NCBI GenBank assembly: GCA_021737045.1
Contig: JAIPES010000005.1
Location: 1 to 60,625 of the forward strand
From: Desulfobacteraceae bacterium
GTDB taxonomy: Bacteria; Desulfobacterota; Desulfobacteria; Desulfobacterales; Desulfosalsimonadaceae
Direction: 5' to 3'
DNA length: 60,625 bases
Shown one piece after another: positions 8,178 through 16,729 of the stretch; the stretch's first letter is position 1, and the number at the start of each line of letters is the position of its first letter. The position numbers and the translations under genes are program-made. A model generated the notes under the pieces. The model was not told the DNA's origin. It searched no databases and saw nothing but the letters and a program-made list of their open reading frames with translations.

Positions 8178-8874
8178 GGTTGTTTTCCGATGTATTGGAG
8201 GTTTGCGGCAGAATCTGAACCGTAAAGACCTGGGGCTCGACCCGGAGCAAATCGGTTTTTTCCGGCAGCCGGATTTCCACCGGCAGCACATGGAGTCCCG
8301 GGCCCATGCCTTTTAAGTTCATCCGGACGTCAATGTCTTTGGCGGAAAATTGGTTTGCAAAAAAAAGCCGGTTTCCGGAAAGTGTGATGGTGACCGTAGC
8401 CGGCCGGATAATGCTGGGATGCGCATTGTGCACCAGTTCAACCGGAATATCGCTTAGGGTTTTTTCAACTTTTTGCTTTTCAATCACCACCCGGATACGG
8501 ACCCGTCCGCTGTCTGCGTTGCCTGTTGGTTCTATGTCTTCGGGCAGATCCAGGGGGACTTTCTTTTCAATGGTTTCTGTGGCACCCGTGATGTCCTGGG
8601 AATGGGTCTGTAGAGCACGGATTTGGCGAATCCGGCTTTCAGGGCCTGTGACCTCGACGTGCCCGGGAAAGACCTCTGTGTCCGCCACTTCATAGCCAAA
8701 AGCCGGGCTCCCTGAATAGCGGGCCTCCACGGCAATGGTGGCATTGACGGCTTCTTCGGGGGCGGAGGAAAAAGCGTTCTGGCTGAAAACAGGCATACAG
8801 GCGGCCAGAACCATAAACGCCAGGGCCGCGGGCCGAATCTGCCGCCACTGCTGCGGATGCCGGTATGCCTTCAT
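8161..8874 (-). CDS. ybbR: YbbR-domain protein (CdaR-like)
   Basis: This 237-residue protein has an N-terminal membrane anchor or signal (ALAFMVLAACMPVF) followed by two YbbR-like repeats, seen as the recurring pattern 'V.VTGPESRI..I' and 'PATVTITLSGNRLFF'. In many bacteria YbbR (CdaR) regulates the di-adenylate cyclase CdaA encoded next to it. Here no cyclase gene is present between folP and ybbR. The ATG at 8874 overlaps the folP stop as ATGA, a coupled start. Function here is therefore unclear beyond an envelope-anchored YbbR protein. Confidence 0.75.
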   Translation of the reverse strand: MKAYRHPQQWRQIRPAALAFMVLAACMPVFSQNAFSSAPEEAVNATIAVEARYSGSPAFGYEVADTEVFPGHVEVTGPESRIRQIRALQTHSQDITGATETIEKKVPLDLPEDIEPTGNADSGRVRIRVVIEKQKVEKTLSDIPVELVHNAHPSIIRPATVTITLSGNRLFFANQFSAKDIDVRMNLKGMGPGLHVLPVEIRLPEKTDLLRVEPQVFTVQILPQTSNTSENNHAAGS

Positions 8875-9767
8875 TGGTTTTTCTTCCCGGTCGGAGAAAT
8901 AACAGAATGGCAAACCGCATCGGCTATGCCCACCGCTGCCCGGGCCCGGGAAACATCGTGAACCCGAACAATGCCCGCGCCGTTAAAGATGCCAATGGCC
9001 ACCGCCGCCTGGGTTCCGGTTTCAATATCCGGATCATCAGGGGCGGGTTCGGCGCCCTTTGTCTGTCCAAGGATTTTGCGGATAAACGCCTTTCTGGAAA
9101 CGCCCAGCAGAATAGGCGGACCAATGTCGTTAAACCGGTCGAGCTGGTGGAGGATTTGCAGGTTGTGGGCAACGGTTTTGCCAAAGCCCACGCCCGGATC
9201 AATGACAATCCGGTTGGTTTCCACGCCTGCCGCTTCTGCACGGCCAACCGCATCCGTGAGAAAAGCGCGGATTTCTCCGATCAGATCGTCATACACAGGG
9301 TTTTCCTGCATGGACTTGGGCGTGCCTTTCATGTGCATGAGCACCAGTCCGGCACCCGTGTCAGCAGCTATCTTTGCCATGTCCGGGTCAAAGCGCATGG
9401 CGCTGATGTCGTTGATGATTTCAGCCCCAGCGCCCACCGCCCGGCGGGCGACTTCCGCCTTGGTGGTGTCAATGGATATGGGCACGTCAATGTTTCCGGC
9501 AAGGGCCCTGATCACGGGAAGAACCCGGTCGAGTTCCTCGTCAGCGGAAACCGGTTCGGAAAAGGGCCGGGAGGACTCTCCCCCGATATCGATGATATCA
9601 GCACCCTGTTGGATCATTTCACGGGCCCGCTCCAGGGCGTCTTCATAGCGCAGAAATTTTCCCCCGTCTGAAAAGGAATCCGGGGTGACGTTTAAGATGC
9701 CCATGATGGCGGTTTTTTTGTCAAGATGCAGCCGGCGGCTACAAAAGCAAAGTTCATGCCGGCTCAT
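8871..9767 (-). CDS. folP: Dihydropteroate synthase
   Basis: FolP condenses 6-hydroxymethyl-dihydropterin pyrophosphate with p-aminobenzoate to make dihydropteroate in folate synthesis. The 298-residue TIM-barrel protein shows MGILNVTPDSFSDGG, DIIDIGGESSRPFSEPV, ISIDTTKAEVARRAVGAG, NDISAMRFDPDMA and the late IDPGVGFGKT and GVSRKAFIRKILG motifs, all typical. The ATG at 9767 overlaps the ftsH end by 14 bases and the stop overlaps the ybbR start. The ftsH-folP pairing is common in bacteria. Nothing unusual is seen. Confidence 0.95.
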   Translation of the reverse strand: MSRHELCFCSRRLHLDKKTAIMGILNVTPDSFSDGGKFLRYEDALERAREMIQQGADIIDIGGESSRPFSEPVSADEELDRVLPVIRALAGNIDVPISIDTTKAEVARRAVGAGAEIINDISAMRFDPDMAKIAADTGAGLVLMHMKGTPKSMQENPVYDDLIGEIRAFLTDAVGRAEAAGVETNRIVIDPGVGFGKTVAHNLQILHQLDRFNDIGPPILLGVSRKAFIRKILGQTKGAEPAPDDPDIETGTQAAVAIGIFNGAGIVRVHDVSRARAAVGIADAVCHSVISPTGKKNQ

Positions 9768-11643
9768 CGGATTTTTCCTCCTCCTGCTCCTTGCGGATTT
9801 CGGCCTCTGCCTCTGAGGCGCTTTTCTCGCTGGGATCAGACGGCAGCCGGATCCCGGGACGCATTTCCCGGATAAGCTCGTCGAGTTCCTTGCCCAAGAC
9901 GGTTTCCTTGTCAAGCAGCTGCTCTGCCAGCCGGTTTAAAATATCAACGTTATCGGTGAGCAACTGCTTGGCCCGGCCATAGCCTTCCGTGACCAGACCG
10001 GAGACCTCGGCGTCGATTTTTTTTGCCGTATCCTCGGAGTAATCGCGGTGCTGGGCAATTTCGCGTCCAAGAAAGATGTGGTCATCGCTCTGACCGTAGG
10101 CCAGCGGCCCAAGCGCCTCGCTCATGCCCCAGGAACGAACCATTTTCTGGGCCAGTTCTGTGGCTTTTTTGATATCATTGGCGCCGCCGGTGCTGATGCG
10201 GGAAAAAATCAGTTCTTCTGCCGCCCGTCCGCCCATGGCCACGGCCAGCTCGCTCATGAGCTGGTCCTTGAACATGAAATCGCGTTCCTCCGGCAGAAAC
10301 CAGGTAAGACCGGCCGCTCTTCCACGCGGAATGATGGTGATCTTGTTGATGGAGTCGGTTTCAGGAGACAGCCGGGCCACCAGGGCATGGCCGCCTTCAT
10401 GATAAGCCGTTGTCCGCTTGTCTTCCTCCTTCATGACCTTGGATTTGCGCTCCAGACCCATGAAAATCTTGTCCTTGGCCTCCTCGAAATCGATCATGGC
10501 CACTTTTTCCTTGTCCTTCTTGGCTGCGATCAGGGCTGCCTCGTTGACCATGTTCTCAAGGTCTGCTCCGGAAAATCCCGGGGTTCCCTTGGCCAGGATC
10601 ACGGGATCCACGTCGGCGTCAGAAGGCGTGCGTTTGAGGTGCACGTTGATGATTTCGGTTCTGCCCTTGATATCGGGCATTGGCACCACAACCTGGCGGT
10701 CAAAGCGCCCGGGTCTGAGCAGGGCGGGATCGAGCACATCAGGCCGGTTTGTTGAGGCAATCAGGATGACGCCTTCATTGGACTCAAATCCGTCCATTTC
10801 AACCAAAAGCTGGTTTAATGTCTGTTCGCGCTCATCGTGGCCGCCGCCGAGGCCGGCACCGCGCTGGCGGCCCACGGCATCGATTTCATCAATGAAAATC
10901 AGGCACGGGGCGTTTTTCTTGCCCTGGACAAACAGGTCCCGCACCCGGGATGCGCCCACACCCACAAACATTTCCACAAAGTCCGAGCCGCTGATGCTGA
11001 AAAACGGAACCCCGGCCTCGCCGGCAATGGCCCGGGCCAGCAGAGTCTTGCCCGTTCCCGGGGCGCCCACCATCAGAACCCCCTTGGGTATCCGGCCGCC
11101 AAGGCGGGTGTATTTTTTCGGATTTTTCAAAAACTCAACCAGTTCGGCCACTTCCTCCTTTGCCTCGTCAACTCCGGCCACGTCATCAAAAGTGATCTTG
11201 GCCATCTGGTCTGAGAGCATTCGGGCCCCGCTTTTGCCAAAGGAGAGGGCTTTGCCGCCGCCGCCCTGCATCTGGCGCATGAAAAAAATCCATACCGCGA
11301 TCAGAAGGATCATGGGAAACCAGGAAACCAGCACCGAGACAAACCACGGGGTTTCCTGCTCGGGCTTGGCCTTGATGGAAACGCCCTGTTCCCGTAAAAT
11401 GGGAATCAGTTCATTGTCCTGGGGCGCATAAACCAGGGAGGTGTCTCCGGTTTCATCGGTTACCGAAAGCTTGTCGCCCTGGATGGTAACACTGTCAACC
11501 CGGCCGCTGTCGACCATGGTGAGAAACTGGGAATAGCCGATTTCATTTTCCGTCTGCTGCTGTGTGCTGAAAATATTGTAGAGCATGATCATCATCAGCA
11601 CGATGACGATCCACAGCGCCAAATTCTTGTTAAACGCGTTCAA
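9754..11643 (-). CDS. ftsH: ATP-dependent zinc metalloprotease FtsH
   Basis: FtsH is a hexameric inner-membrane AAA protease that degrades misfolded membrane proteins and short-lived regulators. The 629 residues hold two membrane segments (about 8-24 and 103-122) around a periplasmic loop, Walker A GAPGTGKT (193-200), Walker [10 protein letters not shown], the second region of homology ending in RPGRFDR, and the zinc site H415-EGG-H419 with a downstream Asp in the GGANDIKKA region. The start is TTG at 11643: AAGGA lies 8 bases upstream and no ATG fits the N-terminus. Only one base separates it from the tilS stop. The C-terminal tail is acidic, as in many homologues. Confidence 0.97.
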   Translation of the reverse strand: MNAFNKNLALWIVIVLMMIMLYNIFSTQQQTENEIGYSQFLTMVDSGRVDSVTIQGDKLSVTDETGDTSLVYAPQDNELIPILREQGVSIKAKPEQETPWFVSVLVSWFPMILLIAVWIFFMRQMQGGGGKALSFGKSGARMLSDQMAKITFDDVAGVDEAKEEVAELVEFLKNPKKYTRLGGRIPKGVLMVGAPGTGKTLLARAIAGEAGVPFFSISGSDFVEMFVGVGASRVRDLFVQGKKNAPCLIFIDEIDAVGRQRGAGLGGGHDEREQTLNQLLVEMDGFESNEGVILIASTNRPDVLDPALLRPGRFDRQVVVPMPDIKGRTEIINVHLKRTPSDADVDPVILAKGTPGFSGADLENMVNEAALIAAKKDKEKVAMIDFEEAKDKIFMGLERKSKVMKEEDKRTTAYHEGGHALVARLSPETDSINKITIIPRGRAAGLTWFLPEERDFMFKDQLMSELAVAMGGRAAEELIFSRISTGGANDIKKATELAQKMVRSWGMSEALGPLAYGQSDDHIFLGREIAQHRDYSEDTAKKIDAEVSGLVTEGYGRAKQLLTDNVDILNRLAEQLLDKETVLGKELDELIREMRPGIRLPSDPSEKSASEAEAEIRKEQEEEKSDEPA

Positions 11644-11644
11644 C

Positions 11645-13213
11645 TTAAAAATCCTTTCGGAAATCCGTTAGGTGTTGAAGGGTTGCCGGCTCGCCGGAAA
11701 TTTCAATTTTCAGAATGTTTGTGGTCTGTTCAGTGACCTTCACGCTTTGGTCAATGCGCAGCCCCCCAACCCAGACAATGCCTTCGGGGCTTTGGACAAT
11801 GGGTATGCGGCGCCGCTCATGACGGTTTATCTTGTTGTTAATAAAAAAATCCTTAATTTTCATACGGCCCTGCATGCCCAGGGGAACAAAACGGTCCCCG
11901 GGACGCGCATTGCGGATGGTCAAAGGAAAACTCACCTTATCGAGATCCATCCGGGCCGTTTTGCCGTTGTTTTTTAATTCCCCGGTATCGCCGTCATTTG
12001 TGGTGCATTCAAAACGGATTTGTGCCCCGGTTTCGGCAATCCGGATACAGGCGCCGGCGTTGCAGATTTCCCCGGCGTCGAGCCGATATGTAAAATCGTC
12101 AGTCTCATATTGTCTGCCGGACAATGAAACGGATCTCAAGGATTTTTTTTCCCGGGTCAGCACAAGCCGTTTGTCATCGCGAAAGACCCGGATCCGGCCG
12201 GGCAGATGAAACTGTCGGTTACGGGTGCTGTCCTTGTCCGGTGCTGAAAGAATCTGTTCCACATGTCTCCAGCCGATGCGTCGCAGACTGCCCTTGATCT
12301 GCCTGATGGCCATTCGCACAACTCTTCGCGCGGCTGCCCGGGACTGGACTGCAAGCGTTTCTGTGCATAGCACCACGTACCCGGAGCCCTGTTCCAATAC
12401 AGCCTGCTCAAAAACCGGGGAGACAATTTCGTTTATCCAGGCGTTTTCCGCCTGCATCACGTTTGCCAGCCGCCAGAGCGTCTCGCTGATTTGCGGATTG
12501 TAAGTCTGCAGTTCCGGAAGCAATTGGTTTCGGATACGATTGCGGGTAAACCGGTTGTCCTTATTGGAGTCATCTTCCCGCCACGCAATATGTTTTTCCT
12601 GCAGAAACGTTTCAATCTCATTGTGCGACACCCGGATCAGCGGGCGGATGATCGGGCCGCGCACCGGAGAAATTCCGGTGAGTCCTTCGGGCCCGCTTCC
12701 CCGAAGCAGGTTGAGCATTACCTGTTCGGCTGCGTCGTCTTTTTGGTGGCCTACGGCAATTCTGTCATATCCGTGGGTCTTTGCGATATCAAAAAAGAAG
12801 GCGTAACGCGCTTTGCGCCCGGCTTCTTCGAGGCTGATTTTCTCCCGCCGGCAACGGCCCCGTACATCAGACTGCTCCATATAATAAGGCAGATCCATGC
12901 TTCTGGCAAGGGCAGCGGTAAAATCGGCGTCCAGATCCGCGTCTTTTTCCCGCAGGCCGTGATGAACATGGGCAATGCCCAGGTGCCAGTCGTACTGACC
13001 GGCAAGGACAGACAGGGAATATAGCAGCGCCGTGGAATCCGCTCCCCCGGAAAGGCCGATGAGCACGGATCGGCCCGGCGCAATCATCGAATAAAAATCA
13101 ATCGTGTCTTTGACCTGCCGCACCAGCGCATCCGAGGCAGACACGGCAGGGCGGCCGGCTTTTAAATTGTTCATGATCAACCAATGTTGTACTTCAGTGT
13201 GTTTCAATGACAT
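11645..13213 (-). CDS. tilS: tRNA(Ile)-lysidine synthase TilS
   Basis: TilS attaches lysine to C34 of the tRNA-Ile CAU anticodon so that it reads AUA, and uses ATP. The 522-residue product has the PP-loop SGGADS (55-60), then HVHHGLR and the GHQKDDAAEQVMLNLLRGSG segment of the catalytic domain. The C-terminal TilS domain ends with PGDRFVPLGMQGRMKIKDFF and a final lobe. Start is uncertain: ATG at 13213 or an in-frame ATG at 13174. It is first in the operon with ftsH-folP-ybbR-coaX; tilS-ftsH adjacency is widespread. Confidence 0.93.
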   Translation of the reverse strand: MSLKHTEVQHWLIMNNLKAGRPAVSASDALVRQVKDTIDFYSMIAPGRSVLIGLSGGADSTALLYSLSVLAGQYDWHLGIAHVHHGLREKDADLDADFTAALARSMDLPYYMEQSDVRGRCRREKISLEEAGRKARYAFFFDIAKTHGYDRIAVGHQKDDAAEQVMLNLLRGSGPEGLTGISPVRGPIIRPLIRVSHNEIETFLQEKHIAWREDDSNKDNRFTRNRIRNQLLPELQTYNPQISETLWRLANVMQAENAWINEIVSPVFEQAVLEQGSGYVVLCTETLAVQSRAAARRVVRMAIRQIKGSLRRIGWRHVEQILSAPDKDSTRNRQFHLPGRIRVFRDDKRLVLTREKKSLRSVSLSGRQYETDDFTYRLDAGEICNAGACIRIAETGAQIRFECTTNDGDTGELKNNGKTARMDLDKVSFPLTIRNARPGDRFVPLGMQGRMKIKDFFINNKINRHERRRIPIVQSPEGIVWVGGLRIDQSVKVTEQTTNILKIEISGEPATLQHLTDFRKDF

Positions 13214-13288
13214 TTATATAAAATATAATAACCCTGCTGAAAACACAAATAAATCCGACAAGCAGATCCACGAAACTGAAATTCTTTC

Positions 13289-13317
13289 TTGAAAACCGGG
13301 CTCACAGTCCTTATAGT
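13289..13317 (+). promoter_or_regulatory. Sigma-70-type promoter of the SRP RNA gene
   Basis: TTGAAA (13289-13294) and TATAGT (13312-13317) are separated by exactly 17 bases and sit 6-7 bases before the predicted 5' end of the SRP RNA. The spacing and position agree with the RNA folding boundary, which supports the assignment. Confidence 0.65.
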
Positions 13318-13322
13318 GGTTG

Positions 13323-13532
13323 TCCCGGCTGGGATAGGCGGGGTGATAGCGGTGCCCTGTACCCGAAAACCGCTTTATGCGGGGCTGAATTCCCTCCCGA
13401 GCATATTGATCGGATATCCTAAATCATTCAGGTCGGCCGCCGCGCAACAGACGGTTACGAACCTCGTCAGGTCCGGAAGGAAGCAGCGATAAGTAATGCC
13501 AGTCTGTGTCGCGGATCGTTCCCGGCTTTGCA
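13323..13532 (+). ncRNA. ffs: Signal recognition particle RNA, form with an Alu-like part
   Basis: The S-domain hallmark GTCAGGTCCGGAAGGAAGC lies at 13466-13484, continuing into AGC at 13485-13487; this is the GGAA tetraloop and asymmetric loop region bound by Ffh. Upstream are the conserved blocks AGCGGTGCCCTGTACCCG (about 13348-13365) and GCGGGGCTGAATTCCC, typical of longer bacterial SRP RNAs. The ends pair: GGCTGGGA (13327-13334) with TTCCCGGCT (13519-13527) through Watson-Crick and G-U pairs. The length of about 210 bases is well above a 114-base 4.5S RNA. Ends are approximate. It targets nascent membrane and exported proteins through Ffh-FtsY. Confidence 0.9.
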
Positions 13533-13643
13533 ATGATTTACCCTTTCCGTGCCCATGCAGAGGAGGGTTCCCGGCCGGGATTTTTCCCTTTTGTTTTTCT
13601 CTTTCCTTCCGGTTTCCAGCGAATTTGTCCAAAAAAACATGCC

Positions 13644-13671
13644 TTGACAATCCTCGAGCGTGACTTATTTT
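13644..13671 (+). promoter_or_regulatory. Likely promoter for grpE-dnaK
   Basis: TTGACA (13644-13649) and TATTTT (13666-13671) are spaced by 16 bases, about 185 bases upstream of grpE. The preceding bases (CCTTGAC) would also partly fit a heat-shock sigma-32 -35 element, but no clear CCCCAT-type -10 element is seen. No CIRCE inverted repeat was found. Confidence 0.4.
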
Positions 13672-13853
13672 TCTGTCAAACCTGATGCAGCCAAAGGTTG
13701 TGGAAGCATTTGAGATTATTGAATGCAGCCTGAGGCAGGAAAAAAACAACCAGGCAGCGTTTATAAAATTCCGTTGTATCGCACACGCATGCGGGGGAGA
13801 AACATGTCTTTGATGCAAAAACGGTCAATGCCCCGATATTCGGAGACAAACTT

Positions 13854-14447
13854 ATGAGCAAGAAAAAAACGGAACAAGCCCGAAACAGCGAAACCCGGGA
13901 TGAGGATCTGCCGGAAAGCGAGCCGGAACCGGAAGCTGAAACCGGGGAGGCGCAAGAGGCGCCCACGGAGGTGGATCAGTTGAAAAAGGAAGTGGCCGAG
14001 GCCCGTGCCGAAGCAGCAGAAACTTATGACCGGTTGCTGCGTTTGTCGGCTGAGTTTGAAAATTACAAGAAACGGATGCAGCGGCAGGCTGAAGATCACA
14101 GGAAATACGCCAATGAAAGCATCATCAAGGATCTGCTTTCCGTGGTGGACAATCTGGAGCGTGCTGTCAACGCATCCCAACAGAGCGGCAGCGGAGCCGA
14201 CGCCTGCATGTTAGAGGGGTTGGAGATGACCCTCAATGAAATCCGCAAGGTTCTGAAAAAGTATCATGTGGAGCCGGTGGAGGCTGTGGGTGAGCCTTTT
14301 GACCCGACATATCATGAAGCTGTCATGCAGCAGCCCTCGGAGGATCATCCGGACAACACTGTCATTCAGGAGATGCAGAAGGGATACATGCTCCATGACC
14401 GGCTGATCCGGCCGGCCATGGTTGTGGTGGCCAAGGCACCGGCCTGA
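13854..14447 (+). CDS. grpE: Nucleotide exchange factor GrpE
   Basis: GrpE releases ADP from DnaK and resets the chaperone cycle. The 197-residue product has a disordered acidic N-terminus (to about 40), a long coiled-coil (about 42-100, VDQLKKEVAEARAEAAETYD then LLRLSAEFENYKKRMQRQ) and a C-terminal beta domain with GEPFDPTYHEAVM and GYMLHDRLIRPAMVVV. The start has GGAG 9 bases upstream. dnaK follows after about 100 bases. hrcA and dnaJ are not adjacent, unlike many hrcA-grpE-dnaK-dnaJ operons. Confidence 0.96.
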   Translation: MSKKKTEQARNSETRDEDLPESEPEPEAETGEAQEAPTEVDQLKKEVAEARAEAAETYDRLLRLSAEFENYKKRMQRQAEDHRKYANESIIKDLLSVVDNLERAVNASQQSGSGADACMLEGLEMTLNEIRKVLKKYHVEPVEAVGEPFDPTYHEAVMQQPSEDHPDNTVIQEMQKGYMLHDRLIRPAMVVVAKAPA

Positions 14448-14548
14448 CCGGGGCAGCTGGTGATCAAAACCGTGTGTGAACAAGGCGGACGCACCTGGTA
14501 ATCCATAAAATCTGAAATTGAAAATAAATATCTTAAGGAGGCATAAAA

Positions 14549-16477
14549 ATGGGCAAGGTAATCGGAATTGACCTGGGAACAACCAATTCATGCGTGGCCA
14601 TCCGGGAGCAGAATGAAACAAAGGTGATCACCAACCCTGAAGGCGGGCGGACAACCCCTTCTGTGGTGGCGGTCAATGAAAGCGGTGAACGCCTGGTGGG
14701 TCAGATCGCAAAGCGTCAGGCCATCACCAATCCGGAAAATACGATTTTTGGTGTAAAGCGGCTGGTGGGGCGCAAGTTTGATTCAGACGCGGTCCAGAGA
14801 GATATCAAGAATATGCCCTACACCATTGAAAAGGCCAGCAACGGCGATGTCCGGATTAAAATCCAGGACAACAGGTTCAGCCCTGCTGAGGTATCATCCT
14901 ATATTTTAGGCCACATCAAGCGGTATGCAGAGGATTATCTCGGTGAACCGGTTACGGATGCCGTGATAACGGTGCCGGCTTATTTTGATGACAGCCAGCG
15001 GCAGTCTACCAAGGATGCGGGAAAAATTGCGGGCTTAAACGTCCAGCGCATTATCAACGAACCCACTGCCGCATCCCTGGCTTACGGGCTGGATAAAAAA
15101 TCCGATGAAAAGATCGTGGTTTTTGACCTGGGCGGCGGCACTTTTGACGTTTCCATCCTGGAGATCGGCGACGGGGTCTTTGAAGTCAAGGCCACCAATG
15201 GGGATACCCATCTGGGGGGCGACGATTTTGACCTGCGCCTGATTGATTATCTGGCCGACGAGTTCCGCAAGGAAAGCGGCATTGATATCCGAAACGACAA
15301 AATGGCCCTGCAGCGGTTAAAGGAAGCTGCGGAAAAAGCCAAAATGGAGCTTTCCACCTCCATGCAGACCGATGTGAATCTGCCCTTTATCACTGCGGAT
15401 GCAAACGGGCCCAAGCACATGAACGTCAAGCTGACCCGGGCCAAGCTGGAATCCCTGGTGGAAGACCTGCTCGACAGGCTGGAAGGTCCCTGCAAAACCG
15501 CCTTGAAAGACGCCGGGCTGACGGCTGACAAGATCGACGAGGTGATCCTGGTTGGCGGCATGACCCGTATGCCCGCAGTACAGGAGCGGGTCAAGAACAT
15601 CTTCGGAAAGGAGCCCAACAAGGGTGTCAATCCCGACGAGGTGGTGGCCATCGGCGCGGCCATCCAGGGCGCGGTGCTTTCCGGGGATGTCAAAGACGTT
15701 CTGCTGCTCGACGTGACACCGCTTTCGCTGGGTATTGAAACCCTGGGCGGCGTGATGACCAAGTTAATCGAGAAAAACACCACGATTCCGACGCGAAAGA
15801 GCCAGGTGTTTTCCACCGCCGAGGACAACCAGAGCGCGGTGACCATTCACGTGCTCCAGGGTGAGCGCGAAATGGCCTCCGGCAACAAGACTCTGGGCCG
15901 ATTTGAACTCACAGACATTCCCCCGGCGCCCAGAGGTGTGCCCCAGATCGAGGTGACCTTTGATATTGACGCAAACGGCATTGTGCATGTGTCTGCCAAG
16001 GACAAGGCCACCGGCAAGGAGCAGTCCATACGGATTACGGCATCTTCCGGACTGACCCAGGAGGAAATCGATCAGTTGGTAAAGGATGCCGAAAGCCATG
16101 CCGAAGAGGACAAGAATCGGCGTGAACTGGTCGAAGCCCGCAATAACGCGGACGCCCTGATTTATTCCACTGAAAAGTCGCTCAGGGAACTCGGCGACAA
16201 GGTGGATGCGGAAACCCGTCAGCGGGTCGAAGAGATCTCGGGCCGGCTGCGCAAGGCCATGGAAGGCGAAGACAAGGACGAGATCAACAAGATCGCCGAA
16301 GAGCTGCAGCAGGCCTCTCATAAACTGGCTGAAACCATGTATCAGCAGGCCTCCCAGGCCGGCGGTGATCAGGCCGGCGGTGCCGGTGAGCAAGCCGGCC
16401 AGGGCCAGCAGCAGGGTTCAGCAGATGAGGACGTGGTGGACGCTGACTATGAAGAGGTCAATGAGGACAAGAAATAA
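14549..16477 (+). CDS. dnaK: Chaperone DnaK (Hsp70)
   Basis: DnaK binds and refolds exposed hydrophobic peptides with ATP. The 642 residues start [17 protein letters not shown], include [15 protein letters not shown] and [15 protein letters not shown] in the nucleotide-binding domain, the linker [16 protein letters not shown], the substrate-binding domain, an alpha-helical lid, and a Gly/Gln-rich tail ending in an acidic EEVNEDKK. A full AAGGAGG ribosome site precedes the ATG. Length is normal. A strong terminator follows, and no dnaJ is present downstream. Confidence 0.98.
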   Translation: MGKVIGIDLGTTNSCVAIREQNETKVITNPEGGRTTPSVVAVNESGERLVGQIAKRQAITNPENTIFGVKRLVGRKFDSDAVQRDIKNMPYTIEKASNGDVRIKIQDNRFSPAEVSSYILGHIKRYAEDYLGEPVTDAVITVPAYFDDSQRQSTKDAGKIAGLNVQRIINEPTAASLAYGLDKKSDEKIVVFDLGGGTFDVSILEIGDGVFEVKATNGDTHLGGDDFDLRLIDYLADEFRKESGIDIRNDKMALQRLKEAAEKAKMELSTSMQTDVNLPFITADANGPKHMNVKLTRAKLESLVEDLLDRLEGPCKTALKDAGLTADKIDEVILVGGMTRMPAVQERVKNIFGKEPNKGVNPDEVVAIGAAIQGAVLSGDVKDVLLLDVTPLSLGIETLGGVMTKLIEKNTTIPTRKSQVFSTAEDNQSAVTIHVLQGEREMASGNKTLGRFELTDIPPAPRGVPQIEVTFDIDANGIVHVSAKDKATGKEQSIRITASSGLTQEEIDQLVKDAESHAEEDKNRRELVEARNNADALIYSTEKSLRELGDKVDAETRQRVEEISGRLRKAMEGEDKDEINKIAEELQQASHKLAETMYQQASQAGGDQAGGAGEQAGQGQQQGSADEDVVDADYEEVNEDKK

Positions 16478-16524
16478 CGTGACGGGTTTTTAAAACAATA
16501 AAAACGCGTGCGATAATCATAATC

Positions 16525-16564
16525 ACCCGGTCTTTGCCCGCTGCGGCAGGGACCGGGTTTTTTT
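16525..16564 (+). terminator. Rho-independent terminator after dnaK
   Basis: The arms ACCCGGTC (16525-16532) and GACCGGGT (16551-16558) form an 8-bp GC-rich stem, with inner pairing of TGCC/GGCA-type bases in the loop, followed by a run of T to 16564. It closes the grpE-dnaK unit. Confidence 0.85.
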
Positions 16565-16613
16565 GCGCCCGCCACCGGAGGGGCCCGTCATATGCGGCGA
16601 ACCATGAATCGGG

Positions 16614-16641
16614 TTGACTTTTGCGTTGTTTCTGCTAATAA
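16614..16641 (+). promoter_or_regulatory. Likely promoter of the acyl-CoA ligase gene
   Basis: TTGACT (16614-16619) and TAATAA (16636-16641) with a 16-base spacer lie after the dnaK terminator and about 90 bases before the ligase start. The leader between them is AT-rich with no obvious attenuator. Confidence 0.5.
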
Positions 16642-16729
16642 CACGGCTTGCAATATTTGAAGAAATATCGTAACCCCAAGTTCTTTTTATACCGTTTACG
16701 GATTGTTATCATACACATAAGAAAAATTT

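Noticed and set aside
8865-9671. Long plus-strand frame opposite folP
   Set aside because: It is the antisense shadow of folP; the translation has no domain and follows the GC pattern of the true gene.
10418-11431. 337-codon plus-strand frame within ftsH
   Set aside because: Antisense of the AAA and protease regions of ftsH, Ser/Arg-rich as expected for a shadow frame.
13569-13585. Terminator after the SRP RNA (TCCCGGCCGGGATTTTT)
   Set aside because: The palindrome leaves almost no loop, so a stable terminator is doubtful; the RNA end was set by helix pairing instead.
13375-13818. 147-codon minus-strand frame over the SRP RNA
   Set aside because: It overlaps a well-supported RNA gene and has no similarity or ribosome site.
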